From contig PASP01000004.1 of NCBI GenBank assembly GCA_002712005.1, forward strand, positions 249,485-313,484: a stretch of 64,000 bases of DNA, in the 5' to 3' direction. The stretch is from Halobacteriovoraceae bacterium. Lineage in GTDB: Bacteria > Bdellovibrionota > Bacteriovoracia > Bacteriovoracales > Bacteriovoracaceae. Positions within the stretch are counted from its first letter, which is position 1, and every line of letters begins with the position of its first letter. The translations under genes were made by a program, and so were the position numbers. The notes beneath the pieces were generated by a model, which saw only the letters and a program-made list of their open reading frames with translations, made no database searches and had not been told where the DNA came from. Shown one piece after another: positions 37,107-46,004 of this stretch.

Positions 37107-37670
37107 TTAGAAGATTAAAATGAGTAGGACAATGACGGATGAGAGTAAGAATCCTAAGACAATTTCTCGAGAAGAGAAAAATCCTTTTATGAATTCAATT
37201 ATCGATGATCGAAAAAGAGCAAAGAAGTCCAACCGACTCACCGATTGATCCCCACTATCATGAAGCTTAGCGAAGTGATCAAAAGCATCCTTGATCTCCG
37301 ACTCCAACATACCAGAAAGATCTTCATTAAAAGAAAACTCTGGTAGAGACGTCTTAATGGAATATTTCATTTTTCTATATTCAGAAGCCTTGGCCTGACA
37401 ACTTTTGCAAGACATCAAGTGCTTGCTATAGAAAGATTGATCGAGCTTTGTTTCTCTTATTCCATGATCCGCTTGGTAGGATTCTTCTTCTAGATAAGCG
37501 AGTAGATTGCGATTGAATACACAATCACTTTTATTAAAGCTCTCGAGAACATCGTTATAGAGATCTTTATGTTCAGGACTATAGAGGTAGACAGAGTCCT
37601 CTTCTATTTTTGTTTCGAAGTTTTTTTTATTTTTACTTTGCCACTGAGGTGAGTTCAAATTAGAGGCCAT
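37107..37670 (-). CDS. Zinc-finger anti-sigma factor, membrane-anchored
   Basis: 187 residues. A cytoplasmic N-terminal part carries the ZAS-type motif H-x3-C-x2-C (KHLMSCKSCQ), and a single C-terminal helix (IVLGFLLSSVIVLLILIF) anchors it. I start at 37670, where AGGAGG stands 6 nt before ATG; the reading from 37700 lacks that. The start lies 11 nt inside the end of the sigma gene, so the two are coupled. It should hold the sigma factor at the membrane until a signal releases it; nothing in the window identifies the signal. Confidence 0.78.
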   Translation of the reverse strand: MASNLNSPQWQSKNKKNFETKIEEDSVYLYSPEHKDLYNDVLESFNKSDCVFNRNLLAYLEEESYQADHGIRETKLDQSFYSKHLMSCKSCQAKASEYRKMKYSIKTSLPEFSFNEDLSGMLESEIKDAFDHFAKLHDSGDQSVSRLDFFALFRSSIIEFIKGFFSSREIVLGFLLSSVIVLLILIF

Positions 37671-38145
37671 GAATTCCTCCTTGCTGAGTTGAGTGATCAT
37701 TGAGATCTAAAAACTCTGCACGAACTCTATGGATTAAGGCCAAAGTTTCTTCATAACTCGTTCCTAAAATATAAGCCGTGTCTTTAAAGCTGAATCCATA
37801 TTTATCTTTTAAATAAAGAGCAGCTCTTTCCTCAATGCCTAAGAGAAAGAAAGAACTATTCTTCTCACTATGATCAAAGTTATTGAGCTGTCTTGAGTCT
37901 TTGAAGTGCTCGAATCTAATCTTCGAAAGCTCAAAAGCACCTTTTAAAAAATCTAACTCTAGCTTTCTAGGATCTAAGGCCACAGAGATATCTTCTTCTT
38001 TGAGCTGATCGCGATTCATCACTGAAATTTTTGTCACAGAATCAATCAGAAGTTGAGTGGCCATGAGCTCATCGGGCAATAGACCGAAGGCAAATGAATA
38101 GTATTTGTAGGATAAATTTTCAAAGGTTTTACTCGTTATTTTCAC
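37660..38145 (-). CDS. ECF-like sigma factor (divergent, short)
   Basis: 161 residues from a GTG start. The C-terminal half matches sigma region 4: IEERAALYLKDKYGFSFKDT, AYILGTSYEETLALIHRVRAEFL (helix-turn-helix). The N-terminal half resembles region 2 (YYSFAFGLLPDELMATQLL) but is weak. It is 11 nt overlapping with the anti-sigma gene, the standard sigma/anti-sigma order. No autoregulated target promoter was identifiable. Confidence 0.68.
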   Translation of the reverse strand: MKITSKTFENLSYKYYSFAFGLLPDELMATQLLIDSVTKISVMNRDQLKEEDISVALDPRKLELDFLKGAFELSKIRFEHFKDSRQLNNFDHSEKNSSFFLLGIEERAALYLKDKYGFSFKDTAYILGTSYEETLALIHRVRAEFLDLNDHSTQQGGIHGL

Positions 38146-38357
38146 CTGATTATTTTACGACTTGCCTTGAGCTCGTGACAACCCCTTTATCATCAATATT
38201 TCTAACAAAGTCTTCCAAAGCGTCAATTAATTCAACAACTTAGTTTTATCGCTGCCCTTCGCTCAAGTAATTTTCGCCAACCTCCGATATAGACAAGGAG
38301 AACTGGTAAAAGATTTAAGAAACCGATCATTTTACCCTGATTAAACTAGGTATTGAT

Positions 38358-39098
38358 ATGAAAAGATTTAACCTAAAAATTTTCATCCTTTTATTTCTTG
38401 TAGGGCTTGTCGCCTGTGGAAAGGAGACGACTACGGTTAATAACAACTCTAGCGACTCTAGCTCCTCTGGAAATGGCTCAGGCAGTGGAACGGGCTCTGG
38501 CTCTTCTGGAAGCTGTCCAACCGGAAGAACAGGTAATGAAGCAGGAGTGGCCACAGACGGTCAAACCATTAATTACTACAAAATCCCCTTTGAAAATGTC
38601 GTCATGCATGGGGCACCGGATGGAGTGATCGTATTTAATTCTCAATATCACCTTCCGGCAAATTATCAAAATTTAATGAAATCTGATTCACGTTTTAACT
38701 TGAGAATCATCCCCAAAGAAATTTCTAAGGGAACTATTGATAGCCAAGGAAATGAATGTAAGAAAATTGGTGCCGATTGGCCATTTACGATCTTAGACCT
38801 CAAAGTTGTTGTTCGATCAGCAAGTGGTAGTGCGGGAGATGGGCAGGAATATGTATTTAATAATGTTCCTATAAATTGTGCATCCGAAGTTGCAGAGTTT
38901 GATGCTAGTATGATTCCGACAAATGACCCTTTGGTTATTGAAATCATGAATGCTAAAAATGATCAAGACTGTCTAGAGGATCAGGCCAAAGGAAATGGTA
39001 GAACTTCCTATTGCCCTACTCATACCATTGGAAGCTCTGAATGTTATGGTCTTGAAATTCAGTTTTCTACGGATACAACAAAAGATATACCTCACTAA
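38358..39098 (+). CDS. Lipoprotein with Ser/Gly-rich linker, unknown
   Basis: 246 residues. Lipobox LVAC after a 16-residue signal, then a linker very rich in Ser and Gly (about residues 30-55), then a globular domain with six cysteines, including SCPTG and the C-terminal SSECYGLEI. Not recognised. Probably outer-membrane anchored with a flexible tether. It is followed after 49 nt by the barrel gene that has the start-codon hairpin. Confidence 0.65.
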   Translation: MKRFNLKIFILLFLVGLVACGKETTTVNNNSSDSSSSGNGSGSGTGSGSSGSCPTGRTGNEAGVATDGQTINYYKIPFENVVMHGAPDGVIVFNSQYHLPANYQNLMKSDSRFNLRIIPKEISKGTIDSQGNECKKIGADWPFTILDLKVVVRSASGSAGDGQEYVFNNVPINCASEVAEFDASMIPTNDPLVIEIMNAKNDQDCLEDQAKGNGRTSYCPTHTIGSSECYGLEIQFSTDTTKDIPH

Positions 39099-39111
39099 AA
39101 TTTATTCCCCT

Positions 39112-39150
39112 CATACCCTTATCTTAAATTGTTGATATGATAAGGGTATG
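39112..39150 (+). promoter_or_regulatory. Perfect 12-bp hairpin covering the start codon of the next gene
   Basis: CATACCCTTATC (39112-39123) is the exact reverse complement of GATAAGGGTATG (39139-39150), with a 15-nt loop. The right arm contains both AAGGG and the ATG (39148-39150) of the barrel gene. There is no T-run afterwards, so it is not a standard terminator. It could block translation in the mRNA or serve as a protein site in DNA. Confidence 0.7.
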
Positions 39151-39885
39151 GAAAATATAATCACATCTCTTCGCTTACGAAAAATCGGGATACTTTCATG
39201 TGTATTCCTACCTCTGTGCTTAAACTCATTGTCGGCCAAAGGATACCGAGGAGATATACAGGCCAATTCCTTTATGCTTCACTATCAAAATCAGGAAGCG
39301 ACCCTCAATCATCAAGAAACTTCTCCAGATAGTGGCTACACCGCTTTAGATGAAGAGGTCACTACAACCATTAATAGTATTCAACTAGAAGCTTCTCGTG
39401 AATTCTTTGCCTCCTATCTCTTTTCCTTCACTTTATCCGCTCGATATGGAAAGAATTTCGGAAGTTCAGAAAATACGAATCAAACCACGGGTTACTCTCA
39501 TAAAGAAAAGGTATCTGGTGAAATATATGGTGGTGGTGCTAGTCTAAATTTAAACTTTTCAGCTTATGGACTTAAAGTTCAGCCCTTTCTTGCAGCCTAC
39601 TCTTTTACTCATAGTAATAGCTATGAACTCTCCTATCACTTAGAAGGAGATAGTTCTAATGCAACGGAATTCAAATATGAAAGTGAAGTTCAAACTCTCC
39701 AATACTCTTTAGGAGTTCGCTTCATTGATTATTTCAAAGGTCTTATGTCCTACTTTTCTCTGGATTATATATCAGCAGATGATCCTACAATAAACTCTTC
39801 TAGCAACTTAAATGAGTTTTCCAATCCAAGCACTCCAGACAGGCGTGATTATGCCTTCACAATTGGATTTGGGGTACTCTTCTAA
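39148..39885 (+). CDS. Outer-membrane beta-barrel protein, unknown
   Basis: 245 residues with a signal peptide ending near SLSA, then about eight to ten alternating beta strands (LFSFTLSARYGK, GGGASLNLNFSAYG, LQYSLGVRFIDY) and a last strand closing in Phe (TIGFGVLF), as BAM-folded barrels do. The only usable start is the ATG at 39148, placed inside a perfect hairpin. Function unknown. Confidence 0.68.
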   Translation: MENIITSLRLRKIGILSCVFLPLCLNSLSAKGYRGDIQANSFMLHYQNQEATLNHQETSPDSGYTALDEEVTTTINSIQLEASREFFASYLFSFTLSARYGKNFGSSENTNQTTGYSHKEKVSGEIYGGGASLNLNFSAYGLKVQPFLAAYSFTHSNSYELSYHLEGDSSNATEFKYESEVQTLQYSLGVRFIDYFKGLMSYFSLDYISADDPTINSSSNLNEFSNPSTPDRRDYAFTIGFGVLF

Positions 39886-39997
39886 TTTTAACCCCTCAGA
39901 ATCACACTAATTCAATCAATTATTTTCAACTCCTTTCCCCAACCTTCCGAAAAGATGATTGTGTAAGAATATCTTTAAATAAAAGAAAGTAGAAATA

Positions 39998-41266
39998 ATG
40001 AACAAAGGTGAAGTGATGAGAAATAAGAGAGCCCTTTTATGGGTAAGTTCCGTGACAAGTTTAATCTTTTCCACTCAGGTTTATTCAAAAACATTCAATG
40101 TTATCAACCAGCAAACCAATCAAACAATTCAAGTGAGCTGCGTGTTCCCTAATACTATTCAATGTAAAAATAAAATTGAAGAGGCTAAGCAAAGAGTTAT
40201 GAATCAAACCAACCCTGGAGCTAGAACTCTTTCAGAAGCACGAATGCAAGATAATGCACGTGCAGTTTCTGACAATGTTCAAGCAGGATATAACTCCGCT
40301 CGAGAAAGAGTAAATGAAGGAGCCCAGGCCGTAAGAGAAACCACAGAAGCAGGACTTCAAGTGGCCGGCGAAAGAGTGCGCCAAGGTGCAGATGCAGTTG
40401 GAGCTGGTTACGAAGCTGCTCGTGAAGGCGTGGTTAATGGTGCAACAGCAGTTAGAGATCGTGCCCAATCAGGTTATGAAACTGTTCGAGACGGTGTGGT
40501 CGATGGGGCAACGGCAGTTAGAGAACGTACTCGTGAAGGATATGAAAATGTAAGAGACGGCGTGGCCAATGGAGCAGCAGCTGTGAGTGATCGTGCTCAG
40601 AGAGGATATGAGTCGGTCCGAGATGGAGCTTCTCAACTTGCTTCTGATGTTAGAGGTAAAACCTATCGAGTCAGTCTACCTGGCCACGAGCATTCCATGA
40701 CGTTTCACTGTCACGGAGGTCTTGAAAGTCCAGAATGCCAAGATGAACAAGCTCAAGTTGTAGCCGCCATCAAATCAGGTACCGAAGCAAAGACACTACA
40801 AGAATATAAAATGCAGCCAGTAACTGAAGTTGCGGGACAAGTTGCTCAAACTGCAACAGAGGTGGCCCAAGCTGCAGCAGCCACGGCCCGTGATATGGGA
40901 AGGGCCACGAGTAACTTCATATCAGAACAAAACCATGCTTACTGTGCACGAAAATTGGAAAGACATGCCCGCGACTTTGATCGTCAATATAGTGATAGTG
41001 GGCAACAACATCTTGTCAGCTATAAGGACAAAATGGACTATATTCGTGAAAAGCTCGAAGATGAAGGAAAGTTTTCAACATGTGAAGTACATTTCGAAAA
41101 CGCTGTTCTTGGTCACCAGCTTAAATTTGTTTCAGGTCAAGTGATTCGTGAAGACACTCATATCTTTGATGGTCTTGGGCGTCTTCACAATGGAACAACT
41201 GGTTACTGGAAAAATGAAGATAGAGTCGATAGTTATCAATCCTACCGTCGATCTATTTCTCAATAA
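39998..41266 (+). CDS. Exported protein with 22-residue amphipathic repeats (LEA/apolipoprotein-like)
   Basis: 422 residues; signal peptide ending TQVYS. Residues about 97-220 hold five to six units of a 22-residue repeat of the form GYexvRdGVvnGAtAVrdRaq, one unit shortened to 18. Such 11/22-residue periodic, Ala/Arg/Glu-rich helices occur in LEA and apolipoprotein-like proteins that coat membranes or stay unfolded. Either side lies a related small domain: TFNVINQQTNQTIQVSC near the start and YRVSLPGHEHSMTFHC after the repeats, both with paired cysteines. A second ATG at 40016 (after AAAGGTGA) is an equally good start. Confidence 0.7.
   Translation: MNKGEVMRNKRALLWVSSVTSLIFSTQVYSKTFNVINQQTNQTIQVSCVFPNTIQCKNKIEEAKQRVMNQTNPGARTLSEARMQDNARAVSDNVQAGYNSARERVNEGAQAVRETTEAGLQVAGERVRQGADAVGAGYEAAREGVVNGATAVRDRAQSGYETVRDGVVDGATAVRERTREGYENVRDGVANGAAAVSDRAQRGYESVRDGASQLASDVRGKTYRVSLPGHEHSMTFHCHGGLESPECQDEQAQVVAAIKSGTEAKTLQEYKMQPVTEVAGQVAQTATEVAQAAAATARDMGRATSNFISEQNHAYCARKLERHARDFDRQYSDSGQQHLVSYKDKMDYIREKLEDEGKFSTCEVHFENAVLGHQLKFVSGQVIREDTHIFDGLGRLHNGTTGYWKNEDRVDSYQSYRRSISQ
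40286..40660 (+). repeat. Tandem 66-bp coding repeats
   Basis: Unit starts are at 40286, 40352, 40406, 40472, 40538 and 40604 (66-bp spacing except one 54-bp unit). Each encodes a GY-x-x-(V/A)R-x-G start. The units at 40406-40604 are the closest to each other, which suggests recent duplication. Confidence 0.8.
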
Positions 41267-41275
41267 CTTCAGTCA

Positions 41276-42265
41276 CTACTTATAAATTTCATCTAGGCCA
41301 TTCACAATGGGAATGGCCAGATTTTCTCCTAAAGCAGAAGAGACTTCAACAAGAAGGCCAGGACATGTGAGATTGGCCTCTTGTACCTTCCCTCCTAAAA
41401 TATCAAAGGCTACCCAAGGCACCCCAATTTCCATAAGTTCATTGGCATACCTCATACACTCTGCTTTCACTTCATGGGAAAGTTCGACTTCTTCGAAAAC
41501 TGCCCCTTGAGCAATATTGGCCAAGAATTTTCCCTTGGGAGGTGTTTTTAAAATACTCCCCAGCTCTTTACCAGCAAAGAAAATGGCCCTAATTTCTCCT
41601 TGCTCCACTTCTTTTAAATAGGGTTGAACCACTACGGATCCTTTGAACTCTTTTCTCTTTTCATCAAATATTTTAAGAAATTCTTCTTCAGTATGGCCTT
41701 CCTCAACTTTCACCACCCCAATTCCTTGAAAGAGATCAACGGGCTTAAGGATTAAAGCGGGAGAGAGCTCTGACTCCCCTTCACTTTTTAGATATTCGAC
41801 AAAGGAGAGGACCCCTTCACTAGAGCTTCCGACATAAGTAGGAACAGATTCTTGGGATTCATAGCAAATCATCTTTTCATTATGGATGAGAATCCCCTCA
41901 GGATCATTGAGTACATTAACTTTATATTTCGTCTTCAGGGCCTTAAGCATCCACAAATATCTTAAGTAACGAGTGTCAAAAGGAGGATCTATCCTCATAT
42001 GAAGAATAGTATCTTCATCGAGAGCCACCTTTTGAGAATCTTCTAAAATAAAATTATCGATATAGGGAGAATCTTGGACAAAGGAGCCTCTAAAATTATA
42101 GCAATCAAATTCAGGATTTTTGTGATTGGCAAAATAGAAATCTTTCTCAAAGAGAAGATACACCTCTTTTCCCATCTCTTTTAAAGTTAGAGCAAGCTGG
42201 AGAGATGAGTCTTTCTTAGGTACTAATTTATCAAGTGGATCAATAAAGAGAATGTGCTTCTTCAT
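41276..42265 (-). CDS. gshB: Glutathione synthetase, ATP-grasp
   Basis: Second step of glutathione synthesis (gamma-glutamylcysteine plus glycine). 329 residues. ILFIDPLDKLVPKKDSS, MRIDPPFDTRYL and the VLNDPEGILIHNEK segment are typical of prokaryotic GshB, followed by ATP-grasp residues LILKPVDLFQGIGVVKV and VAFDILGGKVQEANLTCPG. SD GAGGA precedes the ATG. No gshA is in the window. It is the last of four minus-strand genes after miaB, 43 nt from the aminopeptidase-like gene. Glutathione would serve the GST and the glutaredoxin domain found elsewhere here. Confidence 0.88.
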   Translation of the reverse strand: MKKHILFIDPLDKLVPKKDSSLQLALTLKEMGKEVYLLFEKDFYFANHKNPEFDCYNFRGSFVQDSPYIDNFILEDSQKVALDEDTILHMRIDPPFDTRYLRYLWMLKALKTKYKVNVLNDPEGILIHNEKMICYESQESVPTYVGSSSEGVLSFVEYLKSEGESELSPALILKPVDLFQGIGVVKVEEGHTEEEFLKIFDEKRKEFKGSVVVQPYLKEVEQGEIRAIFFAGKELGSILKTPPKGKFLANIAQGAVFEEVELSHEVKAECMRYANELMEIGVPWVAFDILGGKVQEANLTCPGLLVEVSSALGENLAIPIVNGLDEIYK

Positions 42266-42308
42266 GAGCGAATTCCTCGTAAAGTTTTATCTATTTTTAA
42301 AATGAAGT

Positions 42309-43418
42309 TTATATTTTCAAGTTCTTTTGAAAAAGGCCATTTGAAAATGGCCCATCTTCATCAGAGTCTAAGTATTGATCATACGATTTTTGAATAAAGT
42401 TAAAGAATTCTTTAAGATCCATTTTCTTGGCCTTAAAAAGCTGGTCTAATTTCTTTTCTTTATTTTGATAGGTCATCATGGCCGCCAAAGAAGCGTTATT
42501 CCATTGAGACTGAATGGGAAAGCAATGATCCATTTTATTTTGTTCGCATAGCTCTTTAAAATCCCTTAAAAATTCAGTACTTAAATAGTTATCCAATAAC
42601 TTTTTTGCCTCTTCTTTGCTTTCTGGGGCAGCCTCTTGATACTTTCTATTTAACACTTCAACATGAGTCACCATATTTCGCATGAGAAGATCGCGATCTC
42701 GATAACTTTTCTTTTTCTTCTCAATTTCGTCATCACTTAATTTGAAATATTCATAAGTCATCTTACGAGAAAAGAAAGTGGCCAAGGACTCATTAAAGCC
42801 CACTTCATTTTTAATAAAGAATATTGTGTGAAAGAGCTCGTGAAATACGAGTTCGGCCAGGGCAAAGTCATCATACTCAAAGAAGCTAGAGAGAATATTA
42901 TCTTCAAAATATCCTAAAGTAGAATAGGCATAAACAGGTCGAACATAAGTAACCCATTTTTCTTTTTCATCGTTCGATTCTTCTTCTAAGTTTTGAGCGT
43001 ACTTATAGGCCTTCTCACGCGAAAAAAAACCAAGGTAGGGAAACTCACCCATAAAGGGGAAAGAATGCTTTAAAGGGCGAATATGATCGTATGGTGAGGC
43101 AATTACTAAATAAGTGACTGCTTCTTGATCCAAAATAGTCGTTTCCGAATAAATATCCGTTTCTTTCTTATTCCAGTGCTCATAGAAATAGCGCTTATAC
43201 TTTTCTACTAATCTGATCTTCTCTTTGAATTCTGAAGGAATATTGGGATCTTTCAAGACTTCACTATTCTCTCTTCCATCCCAAAAAAGAGATAATTGCC
43301 CTCTTCCCTGATCCCAAAGGTAGCTGACCTTTGCACAGCCTGAAAGAAGAAGCAGGACCATACTCAATATCAGAGTCGGATGAATGAACGGCCAAAATTT
43401 AGAATGAGGAATTTTCAT
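42309..43418 (-). CDS. Aminopeptidase-like zinc lipoprotein
   Basis: 369 residues. Lipoprotein signal (SMVLLLLSGC). Then YLWDQGRGQLSLFW, the characteristic start of a bacterial family annotated as putative aminopeptidases, and the zinc motif LVFHELFHTIFF with GFNESLATFF supplying the third ligand. Probably a periplasmic metallopeptidase anchored in the outer membrane. 22 nt after the barrel gene. Confidence 0.8.
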   Translation of the reverse strand: MKIPHSKFWPFIHPTLILSMVLLLLSGCAKVSYLWDQGRGQLSLFWDGRENSEVLKDPNIPSEFKEKIRLVEKYKRYFYEHWNKKETDIYSETTILDQEAVTYLVIASPYDHIRPLKHSFPFMGEFPYLGFFSREKAYKYAQNLEEESNDEKEKWVTYVRPVYAYSTLGYFEDNILSSFFEYDDFALAELVFHELFHTIFFIKNEVGFNESLATFFSRKMTYEYFKLSDDEIEKKKKSYRDRDLLMRNMVTHVEVLNRKYQEAAPESKEEAKKLLDNYLSTEFLRDFKELCEQNKMDHCFPIQSQWNNASLAAMMTYQNKEKKLDQLFKAKKMDLKEFFNFIQKSYDQYLDSDEDGPFSNGLFQKNLKI

Positions 43419-43440
43419 GAAATAAGTTTACTCGAGGAAC

Positions 43441-44058
43441 TTATAGGTACCAAGAAAAACCAAAGAGATAATTCATATTATCCTGAGCTCGGTTAAATTC
43501 GAATGCTTTAAAAATAGTCTTAACTGATCCTCTTAATGAAAATCTTCGGGTCAGCATGATTTCTAAAGAGAAGGTTCCAAACACCGAGTCATATCTTGAT
43601 TTCGAACCCGCATTTGAAATTGAAAAATTCTCGCCAGTATCTGTGTTGGTGAAATAGGCCGTGGTTGAATCACTTGTGAACTGTCTTGCATAACCTAAAC
43701 TCAGACTGGGACGAAAACGTGACTTCCGACTCGCAAAAGCTTGTCTAATCCCAATACCGTAACTGTAAATTTGAACGGTATTAATTTGTTTAGTTAGATT
43801 ATAGGTATCATCAATAGAGAGAACTCTATTTTCATCCGTGATCGTCTCCGTTTGATTGTAATTAAGTTCAATTGCCGTGCGATCAAAGAGATATAAGGCA
43901 ATGGATCCCCCAATCGTGGTCGACTCAATATTGTTATTTCTTTGAGAACCATAGACCTGCTGGGACAATCCGTACTCACCACTTAATTCAATTAAAGCAT
44001 GTGATTCAGGCACAAGAATGAGAAAACTAAAAAGGAAAAAAAGAAAGCTCTTCAACAT
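43441..44058 (-). CDS. Small outer-membrane beta-barrel protein
   Basis: 205 residues. Signal peptide (FLFSFLILVPESHA), then eight-strand-like alternation (SIALYLFDRTAIELNYNQ, SYGIGIRQAF, SLGYARQF, SVFGTFSLEIML) ending YLFGFSWYL. Such 8-stranded barrels resemble OmpA/OmpW-size proteins. SD GAGG 5 nt before ATG. It lies between miaB and the aminopeptidase-like gene on the same strand. Role unknown. Confidence 0.7.
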   Translation of the reverse strand: MLKSFLFFLFSFLILVPESHALIELSGEYGLSQQVYGSQRNNNIESTTIGGSIALYLFDRTAIELNYNQTETITDENRVLSIDDTYNLTKQINTVQIYSYGIGIRQAFASRKSRFRPSLSLGYARQFTSDSTTAYFTNTDTGENFSISNAGSKSRYDSVFGTFSLEIMLTRRFSLRGSVKTIFKAFEFNRAQDNMNYLFGFSWYL

Positions 44059-44216
44059 AAAAACCTCTAAGTACAGTCTATCAAGGTTAGTTGAGAGCTT
44101 TTCTAAATCGGAGCTTTTTTCCCCTCTCCATCCAGGACTCCCTTCATCAAAAGAAAAGAAAGAAGATAAGTATAAAGATAAAGAGAGGAGTAAAGCTTAT
44201 AAAATCAGCAACTTAA

Positions 44217-45704
44217 CTAGTAACGAGAAGCTTGTTCAGGCATTCTTCTTCCCCAAACTTTCTTCAATTTACCTTGGCAAGAGAAGGCGGTAGCAGCAGT
44301 TACTTCTACCTCAACCCAATGCCACTGGAGATCGTGCTCTTGGTGTTCAGGAAGAAAGTGAACAATTCGCATACAATTAGTTCTTCCCTTCCACTTCTTT
44401 TCTCCGCCCATGAATCCATGACCATCAACAAGGACAGTAAAGGTTTGACCAACAAGTTCTTTTCTAATTTTTTCTTGGATTTTGGCCTGGTAAGCTTGAA
44501 TTTCTCTTAGGCGAGCACCACGGATGTCATCTGTTAATGAGTCTTCCCAGCGTGACGCCCTTGTTTTATTTCTTTGAGAATAGGCATATGAATAAATAAA
44601 GTCATACTGAGCGCGATCAAGTAGATCAAGAGTCGCTTGGTGCTCCTCTTCAGTCTCATTTACAAAACCAGCAATGATATCTGTACTTAGAACAATATCA
44701 GGCTTGGCCTTACGAAGTTTTTCGACCAATCCCATGTAATGATCAACAGTATATTCACGTAACATTCTTTGTAATACGGTATTTGATCCCGACTGAACCG
44801 GTAAGTGGAGATGACGAGAAAGTTTCTTAGCCTCTCCATGAACCTGAACAAGCTCGTCAGTCACATCATAAGGGTGACTTGTTGTATAACGTATGAGCTC
44901 TAGACCATTAATTTGATCAAGTTCAGTAATGAGACCAGCGAGAGATTCACCATTGTCCTTACCATAGGAGTTCACATTTTGACCTAATAGAGTCACTTCT
45001 TGAACACCTTGATACTCAACAAGCCTTCTTACATCTTCAACAACTTCTTTCTGAAGACGAGACTTTTCCTTACCTCGAGTAAAAGGAACAATACAATATG
45101 AGCAACATTTGTTGCAGCCTTTGATGATATTAACGAAGGCCTGCGGGGAACCATTTGTAATTTTTGTTTCAATAGAGAAGTTTTGACTTCTATCCCAAGT
45201 ATTAATCGCAAAGGGGTCTTCCCCTGCATAACTTCTATAAACAAGTTCATTGATAGTATCAATAACATCTGTTCCAAATGAAAAGTCTAGATGCTTATAT
45301 TTTTTAACTAATTCTTTACCTTCAGTTTGGGCCACGCAGCCCCCTACTCCAATCTTCACATCAGGATTTTTCTTTTTGATATGTTTAGTATCTCCAAGTT
45401 TTGAGTAGAACTTTTGGTTAGAGAGGTCACGGATAGCACATGTATTGAAGAGAATGAGATCTGCTTCTTGTTGATCTTTTGTTTGTTCAAAATTTAAGTT
45501 TTCAAGGTGAGAAAGAACTCTTTCCGTATCATGGTAGTTCATTTGACAGCCAAAGGTATGCATCCAAACTTTTCGTTTTGGAAACTCCATATCTCCAACT
45601 TTAACTACTTTTGCTCCAGTTTCTGGATTTTCTACCCACTGCTCTTGGGGTAATTCTGCATTACGATTTCCTAATCCACTCGAGGAATTGGTCGGTGTCG
45701 TCAT
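44217..45704 (-). CDS. miaB: tRNA-2-methylthio-N6-dimethylallyladenosine synthase
   Basis: Radical-SAM methylthiotransferase that converts i6A37 of tRNA to ms2i6A37. 495 residues. UPF0004 domain with cysteines in HTFGCQMN, FNTCAIRD and VGGCVAQ (second Fe-S cluster), radical-SAM triad GCNKCCSYCIVPFTRG (Cys-x3-Cys-x2-Cys), and a C-terminal TRAM domain (VLVDGHG, WKGRTNCMRIVHF). The N-terminal 35 residues are an extension beyond most homologues. SD GGAG 7 nt before ATG. Confidence 0.96.
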   Translation of the reverse strand: MTTPTNSSSGLGNRNAELPQEQWVENPETGAKVVKVGDMEFPKRKVWMHTFGCQMNYHDTERVLSHLENLNFEQTKDQQEADLILFNTCAIRDLSNQKFYSKLGDTKHIKKKNPDVKIGVGGCVAQTEGKELVKKYKHLDFSFGTDVIDTINELVYRSYAGEDPFAINTWDRSQNFSIETKITNGSPQAFVNIIKGCNKCCSYCIVPFTRGKEKSRLQKEVVEDVRRLVEYQGVQEVTLLGQNVNSYGKDNGESLAGLITELDQINGLELIRYTTSHPYDVTDELVQVHGEAKKLSRHLHLPVQSGSNTVLQRMLREYTVDHYMGLVEKLRKAKPDIVLSTDIIAGFVNETEEEHQATLDLLDRAQYDFIYSYAYSQRNKTRASRWEDSLTDDIRGARLREIQAYQAKIQEKIRKELVGQTFTVLVDGHGFMGGEKKWKGRTNCMRIVHFLPEHQEHDLQWHWVEVEVTAATAFSCQGKLKKVWGRRMPEQASRY

Positions 45705-46004
45705 AAATAAACTCCATTGAAAAGGTTTATAACGAATAAGTCTTTAATTTTCGGTGCCTGAAACTATCAGCCCTCAGTGTTTATGGCAATGAAAATGAAA
45801 ATTTCACGGGGTCGAAATCGCGGCTTTGAAAACTTTTGCGTGGGTAAGACGGGACAAATAAGGACCTAATTAAATCTTAAGTAATTGATTTCACGAAATA
45901 TTTCCTCGTAAAGATAATTTAACATACTGGAAATAGGTGAAAAAAATCAAAAAAAAAGGCCCCCAATCGGAGGCCCTTCTATAATCTATCTCAAAGAGAA
46001 ATGA
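45705..46004. other. Intergenic region with H1-like gene terminator
   Basis: No gene. It holds the miaB promoter region and, at 45949-45975, the terminator of the histone-like gene. I could not identify a clear -35/-10 pair for miaB. Confidence 0.5.
45949..45975 (-). terminator. Terminator of the histone-like gene
   Basis: GGCCCCC (45958-45964) pairs with GGAGGCC (45969-45975, one G-U) around AATC. The A-tract at 45949-45957 gives a U-run on the minus strand. It lies about 30 nt past the stop codon. Confidence 0.82.

Noticed and set aside
44443-44458. GTTTGACCAACAAGTT, a possible sixth operator copy
   Set aside because: It lies inside miaB, and the second half-site (AAGTT) does not match CAAAC.
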